A stretch of 8,947 nucleotides of DNA from an uncultured Alphaproteobacteria bacterium (GTDB lineage Bacteria > Pseudomonadota > Alphaproteobacteria > Sphingomonadales > Sphingomonadaceae), in NCBI GenBank assembly GCA_903939555.1, contig CAJAHV010000299.1, forward strand, positions 1-8,947. Direction: 5' to 3'. Below are positions 1 through 6,458 of the stretch, piece by piece. The notes below the pieces were generated by a model that made no database searches, was not told the DNA's origin, and saw nothing but the letters and a program-made list of their open reading frames with translations. Each line of letters begins with the position of its first letter. The first letter of the stretch is position 1. Both the position numbers and the translations under genes were made by a program.

Positions 1-359
1 CGCGACAGACCCACCGGTTTGTTGGTGCAGATCGCCAGTCGCGACCCTGCCGCCGTCAGCGCTGTCAGCGCCGCCGCGACCCCCGGATAGGGTCGTGAGC
101 GATCCGCGATATGATCAGCATAATAAGCGAGAAACGGCGCCACGCCGGCCTCAACCAGCGCCGGCGTCATCGCGCCGGTCGCCGCCAGGCCCTTTTCAAG
201 CAGCTTGCGCGCGCCATGTCCGACCATGTGGCGCACATCATCGGCCGGCACACCCGGCCTGCCCAGCACGCCGAGCGCATGGTTCAGCGCCGCGCACAGA
301 TCGGGCGCTGTATCGACAAGGGTTCCGTCGAGATCGAATACGATTGTGGCAGGCAGCAT
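1..359 (-). CDS. gph: Phosphoglycolate phosphatase-like HAD hydrolase (N-terminal part, runs off the left edge)
   Basis: This is the N-terminal half (119 complete codons) of a HAD-superfamily phosphatase, cut by the window edge. The nucleophile motif DLDGTLVDT lies at residues 9-17 (Asp9 nucleophile, Asp11 acid/base), and the motif II threonine in ICTNKP is Thr112. The region between them has the helical cap expected of a Gph-type C1-capped enzyme. The lysine and acidic motifs III and IV would lie outside the window. By family knowledge Gph hydrolyses 2-phosphoglycolate to glycolate in the cytoplasm, although related HAD enzymes act on other small phosphoesters. I chose the ATG at 359 because it puts the motif at the usual distance from the N-terminus. 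An in-frame ATG at 386 would add nine residues (MAKLPWVGT), and the frame closes upstream at 431-429. Neither start has a well-spaced Shine-Dalgarno. The gene is divergent from glmU. The family call is firm, the exact substrate less so. Confidence 0.9.
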   Translation of the reverse strand, partial: MLPATIVFDLDGTLVDTAPDLCAALNHALGVLGRPGVPADDVRHMVGHGARKLLEKGLAATGAMTPALVEAGVAPFLAYYADHIADRSRPYPGVAAALTALTAAGSRLAICTNKPVGLS

Positions 360-447
360 CGTCCCTACCCATGGCAGCTTGGCCATCACTCGGCAATGAT
401 ATCGGCGACGCTTCCCAAACCAGCGCCATTATGGCATCGCCTGCCGT
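360..447. promoter_or_regulatory. Divergent gph / glmU intergenic region with a weak -10 candidate
   Basis: The short gap between the divergent gph and glmU starts must hold promoters for both genes unless glmU is read from further left. On the minus strand CATAAT (433-428) matches a -10 hexamer at five of six positions and could serve gph, but nothing convincing sits at -35. On the plus strand the overlapping CATTAT (427-432) is a poorer -10 for glmU and would give a leader of only about eight bases. Both lie in an 11-base palindrome, GCCATTATGGC (425-435). No Shine-Dalgarno precedes the glmU GTG. Assignment is by eye and weak. Confidence 0.3.
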
Positions 448-1803
448 GTGACCGAACACGCCAATCCCCGACCGCTCGCTGCGATCATTCTTGCTGCTGG
501 GCAAGGCACGCGCATGAAATCGGCAAGGCACAAGGTGCTGCACCCTATCGCCGGCAAGGCAATGCTGCTGCATTTGCTGGACAGCCTACAGAGCCTTGCG
601 CCGGCGCGCATGGTCGTGGTCGTCGGCTCGGCGCGCGAACAGGTCGAAACCGCAGTGGCAGCCCGTAATGTCAGCGTCGCGGTGCAATCCCCCCAACTCG
701 GCACCGGCCATGCCGTGCTGCAGGCCAAGGACGCGCTGTCAGACTTTGACGGCGACATTCTGGTGCTCTTCGGCGACGCGCCGCTGGTGACCGCTGCGAC
801 CATGCGGCGGCTGCAAGCAGCGCTTGGCAGCGATGTCGCCGCGGTCGTGCTCGGCTTCCGGCCTGACGATGCCGGGGCCTATGGCCGGGTCATCGCCACC
901 GCCGGCGTCATCACCAAAATGGCCGAATACAAGGATGCGACTCCCGCCGAGCGCGCCGAAACGCTGTGCAATTCGGGCCTGATGCTGGTGCGCGCCGCCG
1001 ATCTGTGGCCGCTGCTCGCCCGCATCGGCAATGCCAATGCAGCCGGTGAATATTATCTGCCCGACATCATCGGGCTGTTGATCGGGGATGGCCGCACGGC
1101 GCGGGTCATCGAAACCGACCCCGATGAAGTCGCCGGGGTCAACAGCCGCGCCGAGCTCGCCGCATTGGAAGCGCGCTGGCAAGCCCGGCGCCGCATCGCC
1201 GCCATGGCCGATGGCGTGACATTAATCGATCCGGGCAGCGTGTTCTTTGCCCACGACACGGCTGTCGCCCGCGACGTCACCATCGAACCCTTTGTCGTGT
1301 TCGGCCCCGGCGTGAACATTGCCAGCGGCACGACGATCCGCGCCCACAGCCATATCGAAGGCGCGGTGATTGGCGAGGATTGCGACATTGGTCCCTTTGC
1401 GCGGTTGCGCCCGGGAACAGTGCTGGCGACCGGGGTCAAGATCGGCAATTTCGTCGAAACCAAGAAGGCGGCATTCGCGGCCGGCGCCAAGGCCAACCAT
1501 CTGTCGTACATCGGTGATGCCAGTATCGGCGCCAAGGCCAATATCGGGGCCGGCACCATCACCTGCAATTATGATGGCTATTTCAAATACAAGACCGTCA
1601 TCGGCGCCGGGGCTTTCATCGGCTCCAATTCGGCACTGGTGGCCCCGGTCAACATCGGCGACGGCGCGATTGTCGCGGCCGGCAGCACCATCACCGCCGA
1701 TGTCGGCGCCAATGCGCTGGCGCTGGTTCGTCCCGTACAGCAGCACAAGCCCGGCTGGGCGGCGGCGTTCAGGGCCCGGCAGTTAGCGAAGAAGCAGACG
1801 TGA
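448..1803 (+). CDS. glmU: Bifunctional UDP-N-acetylglucosamine pyrophosphorylase / glucosamine-1-phosphate N-acetyltransferase
   Basis: This 451-residue protein is full length for GlmU (E. coli is 456). It catalyses the last two steps to UDP-GlcNAc: acetyl-CoA-dependent N-acetylation of glucosamine-1-phosphate, then uridylation with UTP. The N-terminal uridyltransferase domain (about 8-235) shows the nucleotide-binding motif LAAGQGTRMK (15-24), QSPQLGTGH (80-88) and GDAP with the metal-binding Asp110. A helical linker (about 236-255) leads into a left-handed beta-helix of hexapeptide repeats. Its acetyltransferase site includes LRPG (Arg321), NFVETKKA and ANH with the catalytic base His351 (His363 in E. 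coli). The start is a GTG. No in-frame ATG lies between it and the conserved motif, and no Shine-Dalgarno is visible, so initiation may be weak or near-leaderless. glmS follows 52 bases downstream on the same strand, so the two are probably co-transcribed. Confidence 0.98.
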   Translation: MTEHANPRPLAAIILAAGQGTRMKSARHKVLHPIAGKAMLLHLLDSLQSLAPARMVVVVGSAREQVETAVAARNVSVAVQSPQLGTGHAVLQAKDALSDFDGDILVLFGDAPLVTAATMRRLQAALGSDVAAVVLGFRPDDAGAYGRVIATAGVITKMAEYKDATPAERAETLCNSGLMLVRAADLWPLLARIGNANAAGEYYLPDIIGLLIGDGRTARVIETDPDEVAGVNSRAELAALEARWQARRRIAAMADGVTLIDPGSVFFAHDTAVARDVTIEPFVVFGPGVNIASGTTIRAHSHIEGAVIGEDCDIGPFARLRPGTVLATGVKIGNFVETKKAAFAAGAKANHLSYIGDASIGAKANIGAGTITCNYDGYFKYKTVIGAGAFIGSNSALVAPVNIGDGAIVAAGSTITADVGANALALVRPVQQHKPGWAAAFRARQLAKKQT

Positions 1804-1820
1804 AACCAACCGACCGTACC

Positions 1821-1840
1821 CTCCCGGGCCGGGCGGGGAG
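1821..1840 (+). other. GC-rich hairpin in the glmU-glmS gap
   Basis: CTCCC (1821-1825) can pair with GGGAG (1836-1840), and one more G-C pair forms past a single bulged base. This gives a short strong stem with a loop of about seven bases. No run of T follows, so it is not a standard intrinsic terminator. The right arm holds the only GGGAG-like Shine-Dalgarno candidate before glmS, although it is about 15 bases from the ATG, which is longer than usual. It could modestly tune glmS translation or mean nothing. Confidence 0.35.
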
Positions 1841-1855
1841 CAGAAAGTAGCGCCA

Positions 1856-3679
1856 ATGTGCGGCATCATCGGCATCGTCTCGGCAACTCCGGTCAGCCAG
1901 CGGCTGGTCGAAGGGCTGCGGCGCATGGAATATCGCGGCTATGATTCCTCGGGACTGGCGACAATCGATGCGGGCCGTCTCGGCCGCCGCCGCGCCGCCG
2001 GCAAACTCGACAATCTTGTCGCGGTGCTCGCCGCCGAGCCGTTGCCGGGCAACATCGGCATCGCCCATACCCGCTGGGCAACCCATGGCGGGCCGACCAC
2101 CGACAATGCCCATCCGCACGCCACCGATGCCGTCGCGCTGGTCCACAATGGCATCATCGAGAACTTCAAGCCGCTGCGCGAGGAAGTGCTCGCCGCCGGC
2201 CGCACCCTGACATCGCAAACCGACAGCGAAGTCGTCGCCCATCTGCTGACCATGCAGATCGAGGCCGGCGCTGCCCCCGATGAAGCCGTGGCGCACACCC
2301 TCAAGCGCCTGCACGGGGCTTTCAGCTTTGCCATCCTGTTCCGCAGCCACCCCGATGTCATGTATGGCGCGCGCCGCGGCTCGCCGCTCGTGCTGGGCTA
2401 TGGTGACGACGAAATGTTCCTTGGTTCCGATGCGCTCGGGCTGGCCCCGTTCACCAATCGCATCAGCTATCTTGATGAAGGCGACTGGGTGCGCCTGACC
2501 CGCACCGGCGCGCAGGTCTTCGACGGCCATGATCGCCCCGTCGCGCGCCCGGTGATTATCTCCTCGGCCTCGGCCGCCGTCATCGAAAAGGGCAATCACC
2601 GGCACTACATGGAAAAGGAAATCCATGAACAGCCGATCGTCGTGGCGCAGACGCTGGGCGCCTATCTCGACCCGCTCGCCGAAACCGTCAGCCTGCCCGT
2701 TCTGCCCTTTGATCTGGCCGAGGTGAAGCGCATCCAGATCATCGCCTGCGGCACCGCGCTGCTCGCCGGACAGGTCGCGACCTATTGGCTGGAAAGCCTG
2801 GCGCGCATTCCCGTCCAGATCGAAAACGCCTCGGAATTCCGTTATCGCGACCCAGTCTATGAACCGGGCGGGCTGGCGCTGTTCATCTCACAATCGGGCG
2901 AAACCGCGGACACGCTGGCGGCGCTGCGCCACGCCAAGGCCGGCGGTCAGTTCATCGCGGCGGTCGTCAACGTTGCTTCGTCGACGATGGCGCGCGAGGC
3001 CGACCTGGTACTGCCCACCCATGCTGGCCCCGAAATCGGCGTCGCCAGCACCAAGGCCTTCACCTGCCAGCTTGCCGTGCTAGCGGCCTTTGCCATCGCG
3101 CTCGGCAAGGCCAAGGGGCGTATCGATACCACCGAAGAAGCCCGGCTCGTCCATCTGCTAACCGAAGTCCCGGCCGCGATGAACGCCGCGCTGAAGGTCG
3201 AAACGACCATCGATGCGCTCGCCGTGCCGCTGTCGAAAGCACGCGATATCCTTTATATCGGCCGCGGCCCCGATTATCCGATGGCACTGGAAGGCGCACT
3301 AAAACTCAAGGAAATCAGCTACATCCATGCCGAAGGCTATGCCGCCGGCGAATTGAAGCATGGCCCCATCGCGCTGATCGACGAAAATGTGCCGGTCATT
3401 GTCATCGCGCCGTCGGGGTCGCGTTTTGAAAAGACCATCTCCAACATGCAGGAAGTCATGGCGCGCGGTGGCCTCGTCTATCTGCTGTCCGATGCCGCCG
3501 GCCTTGCCGAACATGGCGCCAGCGCGACCGCGACAATCGAAATGCCCACGGTCGATGCCTTTATCAGCCCGCTGGTCACCGCCATCCCGATCCAGTTGCT
3601 CGCCTATCACGTCGCGCTCGCCAAAGGCACCGATGTCGACCAACCGCGCAACCTGGCAAAGAGCGTAACGGTCGAATAG
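1856..3679 (+). CDS. glmS: Glutamine-fructose-6-phosphate aminotransferase (isomerizing)
   Basis: GlmS (607 residues; E. coli 609) converts fructose-6-phosphate and glutamine to glucosamine-6-phosphate and glutamate, the committed step of amino-sugar synthesis. The N-terminal class II glutaminase domain begins MCGIIGIVS, with Cys2 exposed as the nucleophile after Met removal. Other glutamine-site residues are Arg73-Trp74 and His77 in TRWATHG, Asn98-Gly99 in HNGIIENF, and Asp123 in QTDSEV. Two SIS sugar-phosphate domains follow. The first carries CGTA at 298-301 and SQSGET at 345-350. The second carries KLKE with Glu486 and ELKHGP with His502. The C-terminus NLAKSVTVE is the conserved tail with the catalytic Lys602. 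Every expected active-site residue is present. The 52-base leader after glmU is too short for a glmS ribozyme, which is in any case a Gram-positive feature. The gene converges on phnE with only 22 bases between stops. Confidence 0.99.
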   Translation: MCGIIGIVSATPVSQRLVEGLRRMEYRGYDSSGLATIDAGRLGRRRAAGKLDNLVAVLAAEPLPGNIGIAHTRWATHGGPTTDNAHPHATDAVALVHNGIIENFKPLREEVLAAGRTLTSQTDSEVVAHLLTMQIEAGAAPDEAVAHTLKRLHGAFSFAILFRSHPDVMYGARRGSPLVLGYGDDEMFLGSDALGLAPFTNRISYLDEGDWVRLTRTGAQVFDGHDRPVARPVIISSASAAVIEKGNHRHYMEKEIHEQPIVVAQTLGAYLDPLAETVSLPVLPFDLAEVKRIQIIACGTALLAGQVATYWLESLARIPVQIENASEFRYRDPVYEPGGLALFISQSGETADTLAALRHAKAGGQFIAAVVNVASSTMAREADLVLPTHAGPEIGVASTKAFTCQLAVLAAFAIALGKAKGRIDTTEEARLVHLLTEVPAAMNAALKVETTIDALAVPLSKARDILYIGRGPDYPMALEGALKLKEISYIHAEGYAAGELKHGPIALIDENVPVIVIAPSGSRFEKTISNMQEVMARGGLVYLLSDAAGLAEHGASATATIEMPTVDAFISPLVTAIPIQLLAYHVALAKGTDVDQPRNLAKSVTVE

Positions 3680-3701
3680 GCGTAAACCGACAATTGATTG
3701 G

Positions 3702-4700
3702 TTATAGTCCCGCAAAACTCCTTAGCCGATTTGCGACCACGTCAATGACCACTACGACGAGCAGGGTCGCCACCAGGATCGTGCCGACATGGCCGAACTG
3801 GTACATGTCGAAGCGGCCACGCAACTCCTGGCCAATCCCACCGGCGCCAACCAGGCCGATGACGGTGGCCATTCGAACATTCCGATCCAAAATGTACAGC
3901 GTATAGGCGATAAACTGCGGCATCACTTGCGGAAGGATAGCGACGCGCCAGACGGCCAACCGCGAGGTGCCGATGACGATCAACGCCTTCTGCGGCGCGG
4001 GGTCACTGGCCTCCATGTCATCAGCATAGAATTTGCCGAGAAAGCCGGCAGCGTGCAGGCCGAGGGCAAGCAAGCCGGGGATCGGCCCAAAGCCAAAGGC
4101 CATGACTAGAAACAGCGCGCTCATAAGCTCCGGAATGGCGCGCAACACGGCAACAACGCCGCGCGCTGCCAACCGGACCGCCCGCGCCGGCATGGTGTTG
4201 CGGGCGCTGAGCAGTGCGAGCGGCAGCCTGAGCAGCATCGCCACTAGCGTTCCCCAGAGGGCGATCTCCAGTGTTTCCAGCATCTTCAGCGCAACATGGC
4301 CAAGATAGCCGAACGGCTCCACCAGCCAGGTGGTTCGTACGATGCGAAAAATCGGCTGCGACGTTTTGGGATCGAGCATGGCCTCGCGCTGTGTCCCGGT
4401 TTCCAGATACGACAGCGGCGGCAGCGCGCCCACATCAATAGGCGGCAGTCGCGCCACATCCTCCCTGGTCTCCAGTTGCAGGGGCCAAAGTTGCTCGCGG
4501 CCGCGTGCCAGTGCATCGGCAACCGGCGACGGCGGCCCGACCCCGAGTGTCGCCAGAACCGCGCCGGCCGTCATCGAAATGGCCCGGTCGATGCCGATGC
4601 GCTGGCCCGATACGAGGAGCAGCAGCACCGCCAGCAGGGCGAGGGCGAGGTGGCGAAACCGATACGGCTGTGGAAAGTTGGCGGCCAGCCCGTATATCAT
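3702..4700 (-). CDS. phnE: PhnE/PtxC-type ABC transporter permease for phosphonate-like compounds
   Basis: This inner-membrane permease (332 residues) forms the channel of a PhnCDE-type importer. TM1 is about 17-32. The remaining helices lie between about 136 and 325, and the last, very hydrophobic one is 305-323. The family hallmark VIGLVGAGGIGQEL spans 280-293. The EAA coupling loop that contacts the ATPase lies around 230-258, with Gly244 and ILPQ at 255-258. E. coli PhnE is 276 residues. The extra length here sits mainly between TM1 and TM2 (about 35-135), where a polar, proline-rich stretch probably faces the periplasm. The ATG overlaps the phnC stop (ATGA, 4700-4697), which indicates translational coupling and fixes the start. 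It is the last gene of the cluster and ends 22 bases from the convergent glmS stop. Specificity within the phosphonate/phosphite family cannot be read from the permease. Confidence 0.92.
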   Translation of the reverse strand: MIYGLAANFPQPYRFRHLALALLAVLLLLVSGQRIGIDRAISMTAGAVLATLGVGPPSPVADALARGREQLWPLQLETREDVARLPPIDVGALPPLSYLETGTQREAMLDPKTSQPIFRIVRTTWLVEPFGYLGHVALKMLETLEIALWGTLVAMLLRLPLALLSARNTMPARAVRLAARGVVAVLRAIPELMSALFLVMAFGFGPIPGLLALGLHAAGFLGKFYADDMEASDPAPQKALIVIGTSRLAVWRVAILPQVMPQFIAYTLYILDRNVRMATVIGLVGAGGIGQELRGRFDMYQFGHVGTILVATLLVVVVIDVVANRLRSFAGL

Positions 4701-5470
4701 GCCGCGGCCTTCACCGGGGTCGCATCTGTGCTCAGTCGCGGTGAGCCAAAAATCGCGGCCAAAGCATCGGCATCAAGCTGCTCGGGTGGGCCGTCGAAGA
4801 CAATACGGCCGGCACGCAAACCGATGATGCGGTCGGCAAAGCGCTTTGCCAGTTCGACCTGATGCACCGAGCACAGTAATGTCGCCCCGACAGCGCGGGC
4901 CCTATCGCAGAGTAGCGCCATGATCTCGATGCTGGTCTGCGGATCGAGGCTGGCCACTGGTTCATCGGCGATCAGGATCGACGGCGCCAGCATGCACGCC
5001 CGCGCCACGCCGACGCGCTGCTGCTGCCCACCGGAAAGGCTGGATACCCGCCGATGCAACAGCGCATCGTCCAACCCAACGGCACGGTGCAGCGCCACGA
5101 CGCGCGCGCGATCGTTGAGCCGGTAACGACCGAGCAGTGCACGCCACAGCGGCATCGCTGGCAACGCGCCCGAAGCGATGTTCGCCGCCACGCTGGCGCG
5201 TGCCACGAGCGCGAAATCCTGGTGAACCATGCCAATGCGCGACGCCAGCGCCCTGCTTCGCTGCCGGTTAACCACGGTGCCGTTCAGCGCGAGCTGGCCA
5301 TGCGTCGGCACTTCCAACCCGACAACGGTTCGCAAGAGCGATGATTTGCCGGCGCCAGAGAGGCCCAGAACCACACAGGCCTGCCCCTCGGGTATCTCCA
5401 ACGATACGCCGTCGAGGGCGCGCACGCCTCCGACATGTTCCAGCACGACATCGGTGAGTCGGATTTCCAT
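4697..5470 (-). CDS. phnC: PhnC-type ABC transporter ATP-binding protein
   Basis: This cytoplasmic ATPase (257 residues) energises the PhnDCE importer. All ATP-cassette motifs are present. They are Walker A GLSGAGKS (36-43), Q-loop Gln84 in HQDF, signature LSGGQQQR (145-152), Walker B ILIADEP (165-171) with catalytic Glu170, D-loop SLD (174-176) and switch His203 in SVHQ. The spacing and the N-terminus MEIRLTDVV fit phosphonate-type cassettes. I set the start at the ATG at 5470, because the frame extends upstream into phnD-overlapping sequence that has no family similarity. That start lies four bases after the phnD stop, with no clear Shine-Dalgarno, so it is probably translated by coupling. 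Its stop overlaps the phnE start. By itself the ATPase does not reveal the substrate; the PhnD and PhnE neighbours do. Confidence 0.94.
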   Translation of the reverse strand: MEIRLTDVVLEHVGGVRALDGVSLEIPEGQACVVLGLSGAGKSSLLRTVVGLEVPTHGQLALNGTVVNRQRSRALASRIGMVHQDFALVARASVAANIASGALPAMPLWRALLGRYRLNDRARVVALHRAVGLDDALLHRRVSSLSGGQQQRVGVARACMLAPSILIADEPVASLDPQTSIEIMALLCDRARAVGATLLCSVHQVELAKRFADRIIGLRAGRIVFDGPPEQLDADALAAIFGSPRLSTDATPVKAAA

Positions 5471-5474
5471 GGCG

Positions 5475-6386
5475 TTAGCGCGCTGCGGCCTTTTGCAGGA
5501 TGGCCCCCTTGGCTGCATTGTCGACCATAGCCATCTTGGCGGCCGGCCCGGCAAAAGCGCCGGGCGAAAAATGCGTGTCGTAGTCATCCACAACACCACC
5601 GCCATAGCCACGGATCGATCTTGGCGCGACGCCGGCCTGCGCCGCGATCGTATCGAGCGCCTGCCGCAGCCTGGCCTTGGTCGATGCCGACAGCGTGGTA
5701 TTCATGATCAGCGGCGGATTGGGGATATCATCGCTGCGAGCCAGCACACGCAGGTCGCGTGCGCCGGGCATGCCAGCACGGACAGCCTTGTCGTAGGATT
5801 CGAAGGATACCGCTGCCGCGTCTACATGGCCCTCGATAAGCGCCGATAGGCTGCCAGCGTGACTACCGGCCATGCGGATCGCTCCAAGGTCACGCGCCGG
5901 ATCTATTCCAACAGCCATCAGCATGGCGATCGGATAGACAAACGAAGATGCCGAGTTGATGTCGCCAAACGCAACCCGGCGGCCCTTCAGGTCTGCCAGG
6001 CTGGCAATCGTTGCATCGCGCCGGATGAAAAACACCGCATGATAGACACTGCTGCCCGATTTTACCGCGACGCCAAGCATTTCGGCGCAGCCGCGCTGGC
6101 TAGCCTGAAGATAAGTGACCGGCCCGACAAAGGCGATATCGGCGGCGTTGCTGCACATGGCCTGCACTACAGCACCATAGCTTTGTGCCACTTTCAGGTC
6201 GAACACGATGCCCGTGGATTTGGTGAGTGCAGCAAACAGCGGCCTGTAGTCGGCGATCGTCCCGCCATCAGTGCCGCCATCGGCCGGAATCAACAGCACC
6301 CGCAGAGTTGGAGATTCGGACGCAAGCGGCGTGCAACCAACCAAAAGCACCCCAAGCGCCACCAGCAAGGCCGTCACGATGCGCAT
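5475..6386 (-). CDS. phnD: PhnD-family phosphate/phosphite/phosphonate-binding lipoprotein
   Basis: This is the substrate-binding component (303 residues) of the ABC importer. The N-terminus is a lipoprotein signal: MRIV, a hydrophobic stretch, then the lipobox LVGC with Cys18. The mature protein would therefore be lipid-anchored rather than freely periplasmic as in E. coli PhnD. The fold reads as a type II binding protein of the PhnD group. FVGPVTYL (86-93) matches the family's strand after the aromatic ligand contacts. The Ser-rich loop GDINSASSFVYP (141-152) is where PhnD proteins hold the phosphonate oxyanion, and GSHAGSL (174-180) with His176 is the conserved histidine region. The only in-frame ATG is 6386, and just a weak AGGGCGAG lies before it. 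A Pho-box-like repeat with a TATAAA sits 33-64 bases upstream. phnC follows after four bases. Relatives bind phosphite, methylphosphonate, aminoethylphosphonate or phosphate, so the ligand is open. Confidence 0.9.
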   Translation of the reverse strand: MRIVTALLVALGVLLVGCTPLASESPTLRVLLIPADGGTDGGTIADYRPLFAALTKSTGIVFDLKVAQSYGAVVQAMCSNAADIAFVGPVTYLQASQRGCAEMLGVAVKSGSSVYHAVFFIRRDATIASLADLKGRRVAFGDINSASSFVYPIAMLMAVGIDPARDLGAIRMAGSHAGSLSALIEGHVDAAAVSFESYDKAVRAGMPGARDLRVLARSDDIPNPPLIMNTTLSASTKARLRQALDTIAAQAGVAPRSIRGYGGGVVDDYDTHFSPGAFAGPAAKMAMVDNAAKGAILQKAAAR

Positions 6387-6418
6387 TCCGACTCGCCCTG
6401 ATCCTACGATCTCCTCGC

Positions 6419-6450
6419 TTTATACCCGCCGCATGACAGTCGCGTGACCT
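6419..6450 (-). promoter_or_regulatory. Candidate Pho-box promoter of phnDCE
   Basis: Reading leftward on the minus strand, AGGTCAC (6450-6444), a four-base spacer and CTGTCAT (6439-6433) form two seven-base units 11 bases apart. The second unit matches the PhoB half-site CTGTCAT exactly and the first at four of seven positions. Eight bases further on is TATAAA (6424-6419), a good -10. In the E. coli phoA promoter the Pho box replaces the -35 and ends about ten bases before the -10, so the layout is similar. It lies in the gap between the receptor stop and phnD. PhoB control in phosphate starvation is inferred and rests on one strong half-site. Confidence 0.42.
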
Positions 6451-6458
6451 GCTGCCTT

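Noticed and set aside
1804..1855. glmS ribozyme in the leader of glmS
   Set aside because: The gap is only 52 bases, too short for the ribozyme core, and the class is typical of Gram-positive bacteria.
1769..2626. Long open frame (285 codons) on the minus strand opposite glmS
   Set aside because: It lies wholly over glmU/glmS coding sequence, has a biased Gly/Ala/Arg-rich composition and no recognisable domain. It is a shadow of GC-rich codon usage.
3685..3703. Hairpin between the convergent glmS and phnE stops as a bidirectional terminator
   Set aside because: The stem has six pairs including one G-U on the plus strand, which becomes a mismatch on the minus strand. It has a seven-base loop and no T run on either side. 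It is too weak to call a terminator.
5471..5611. Longer phnC starting at 5611
   Set aside because: The 47 extra residues overlap the phnD 3' end in another frame and resemble no ATPase N-terminus. MEIRLTDVV at 5470 is the family-like start.
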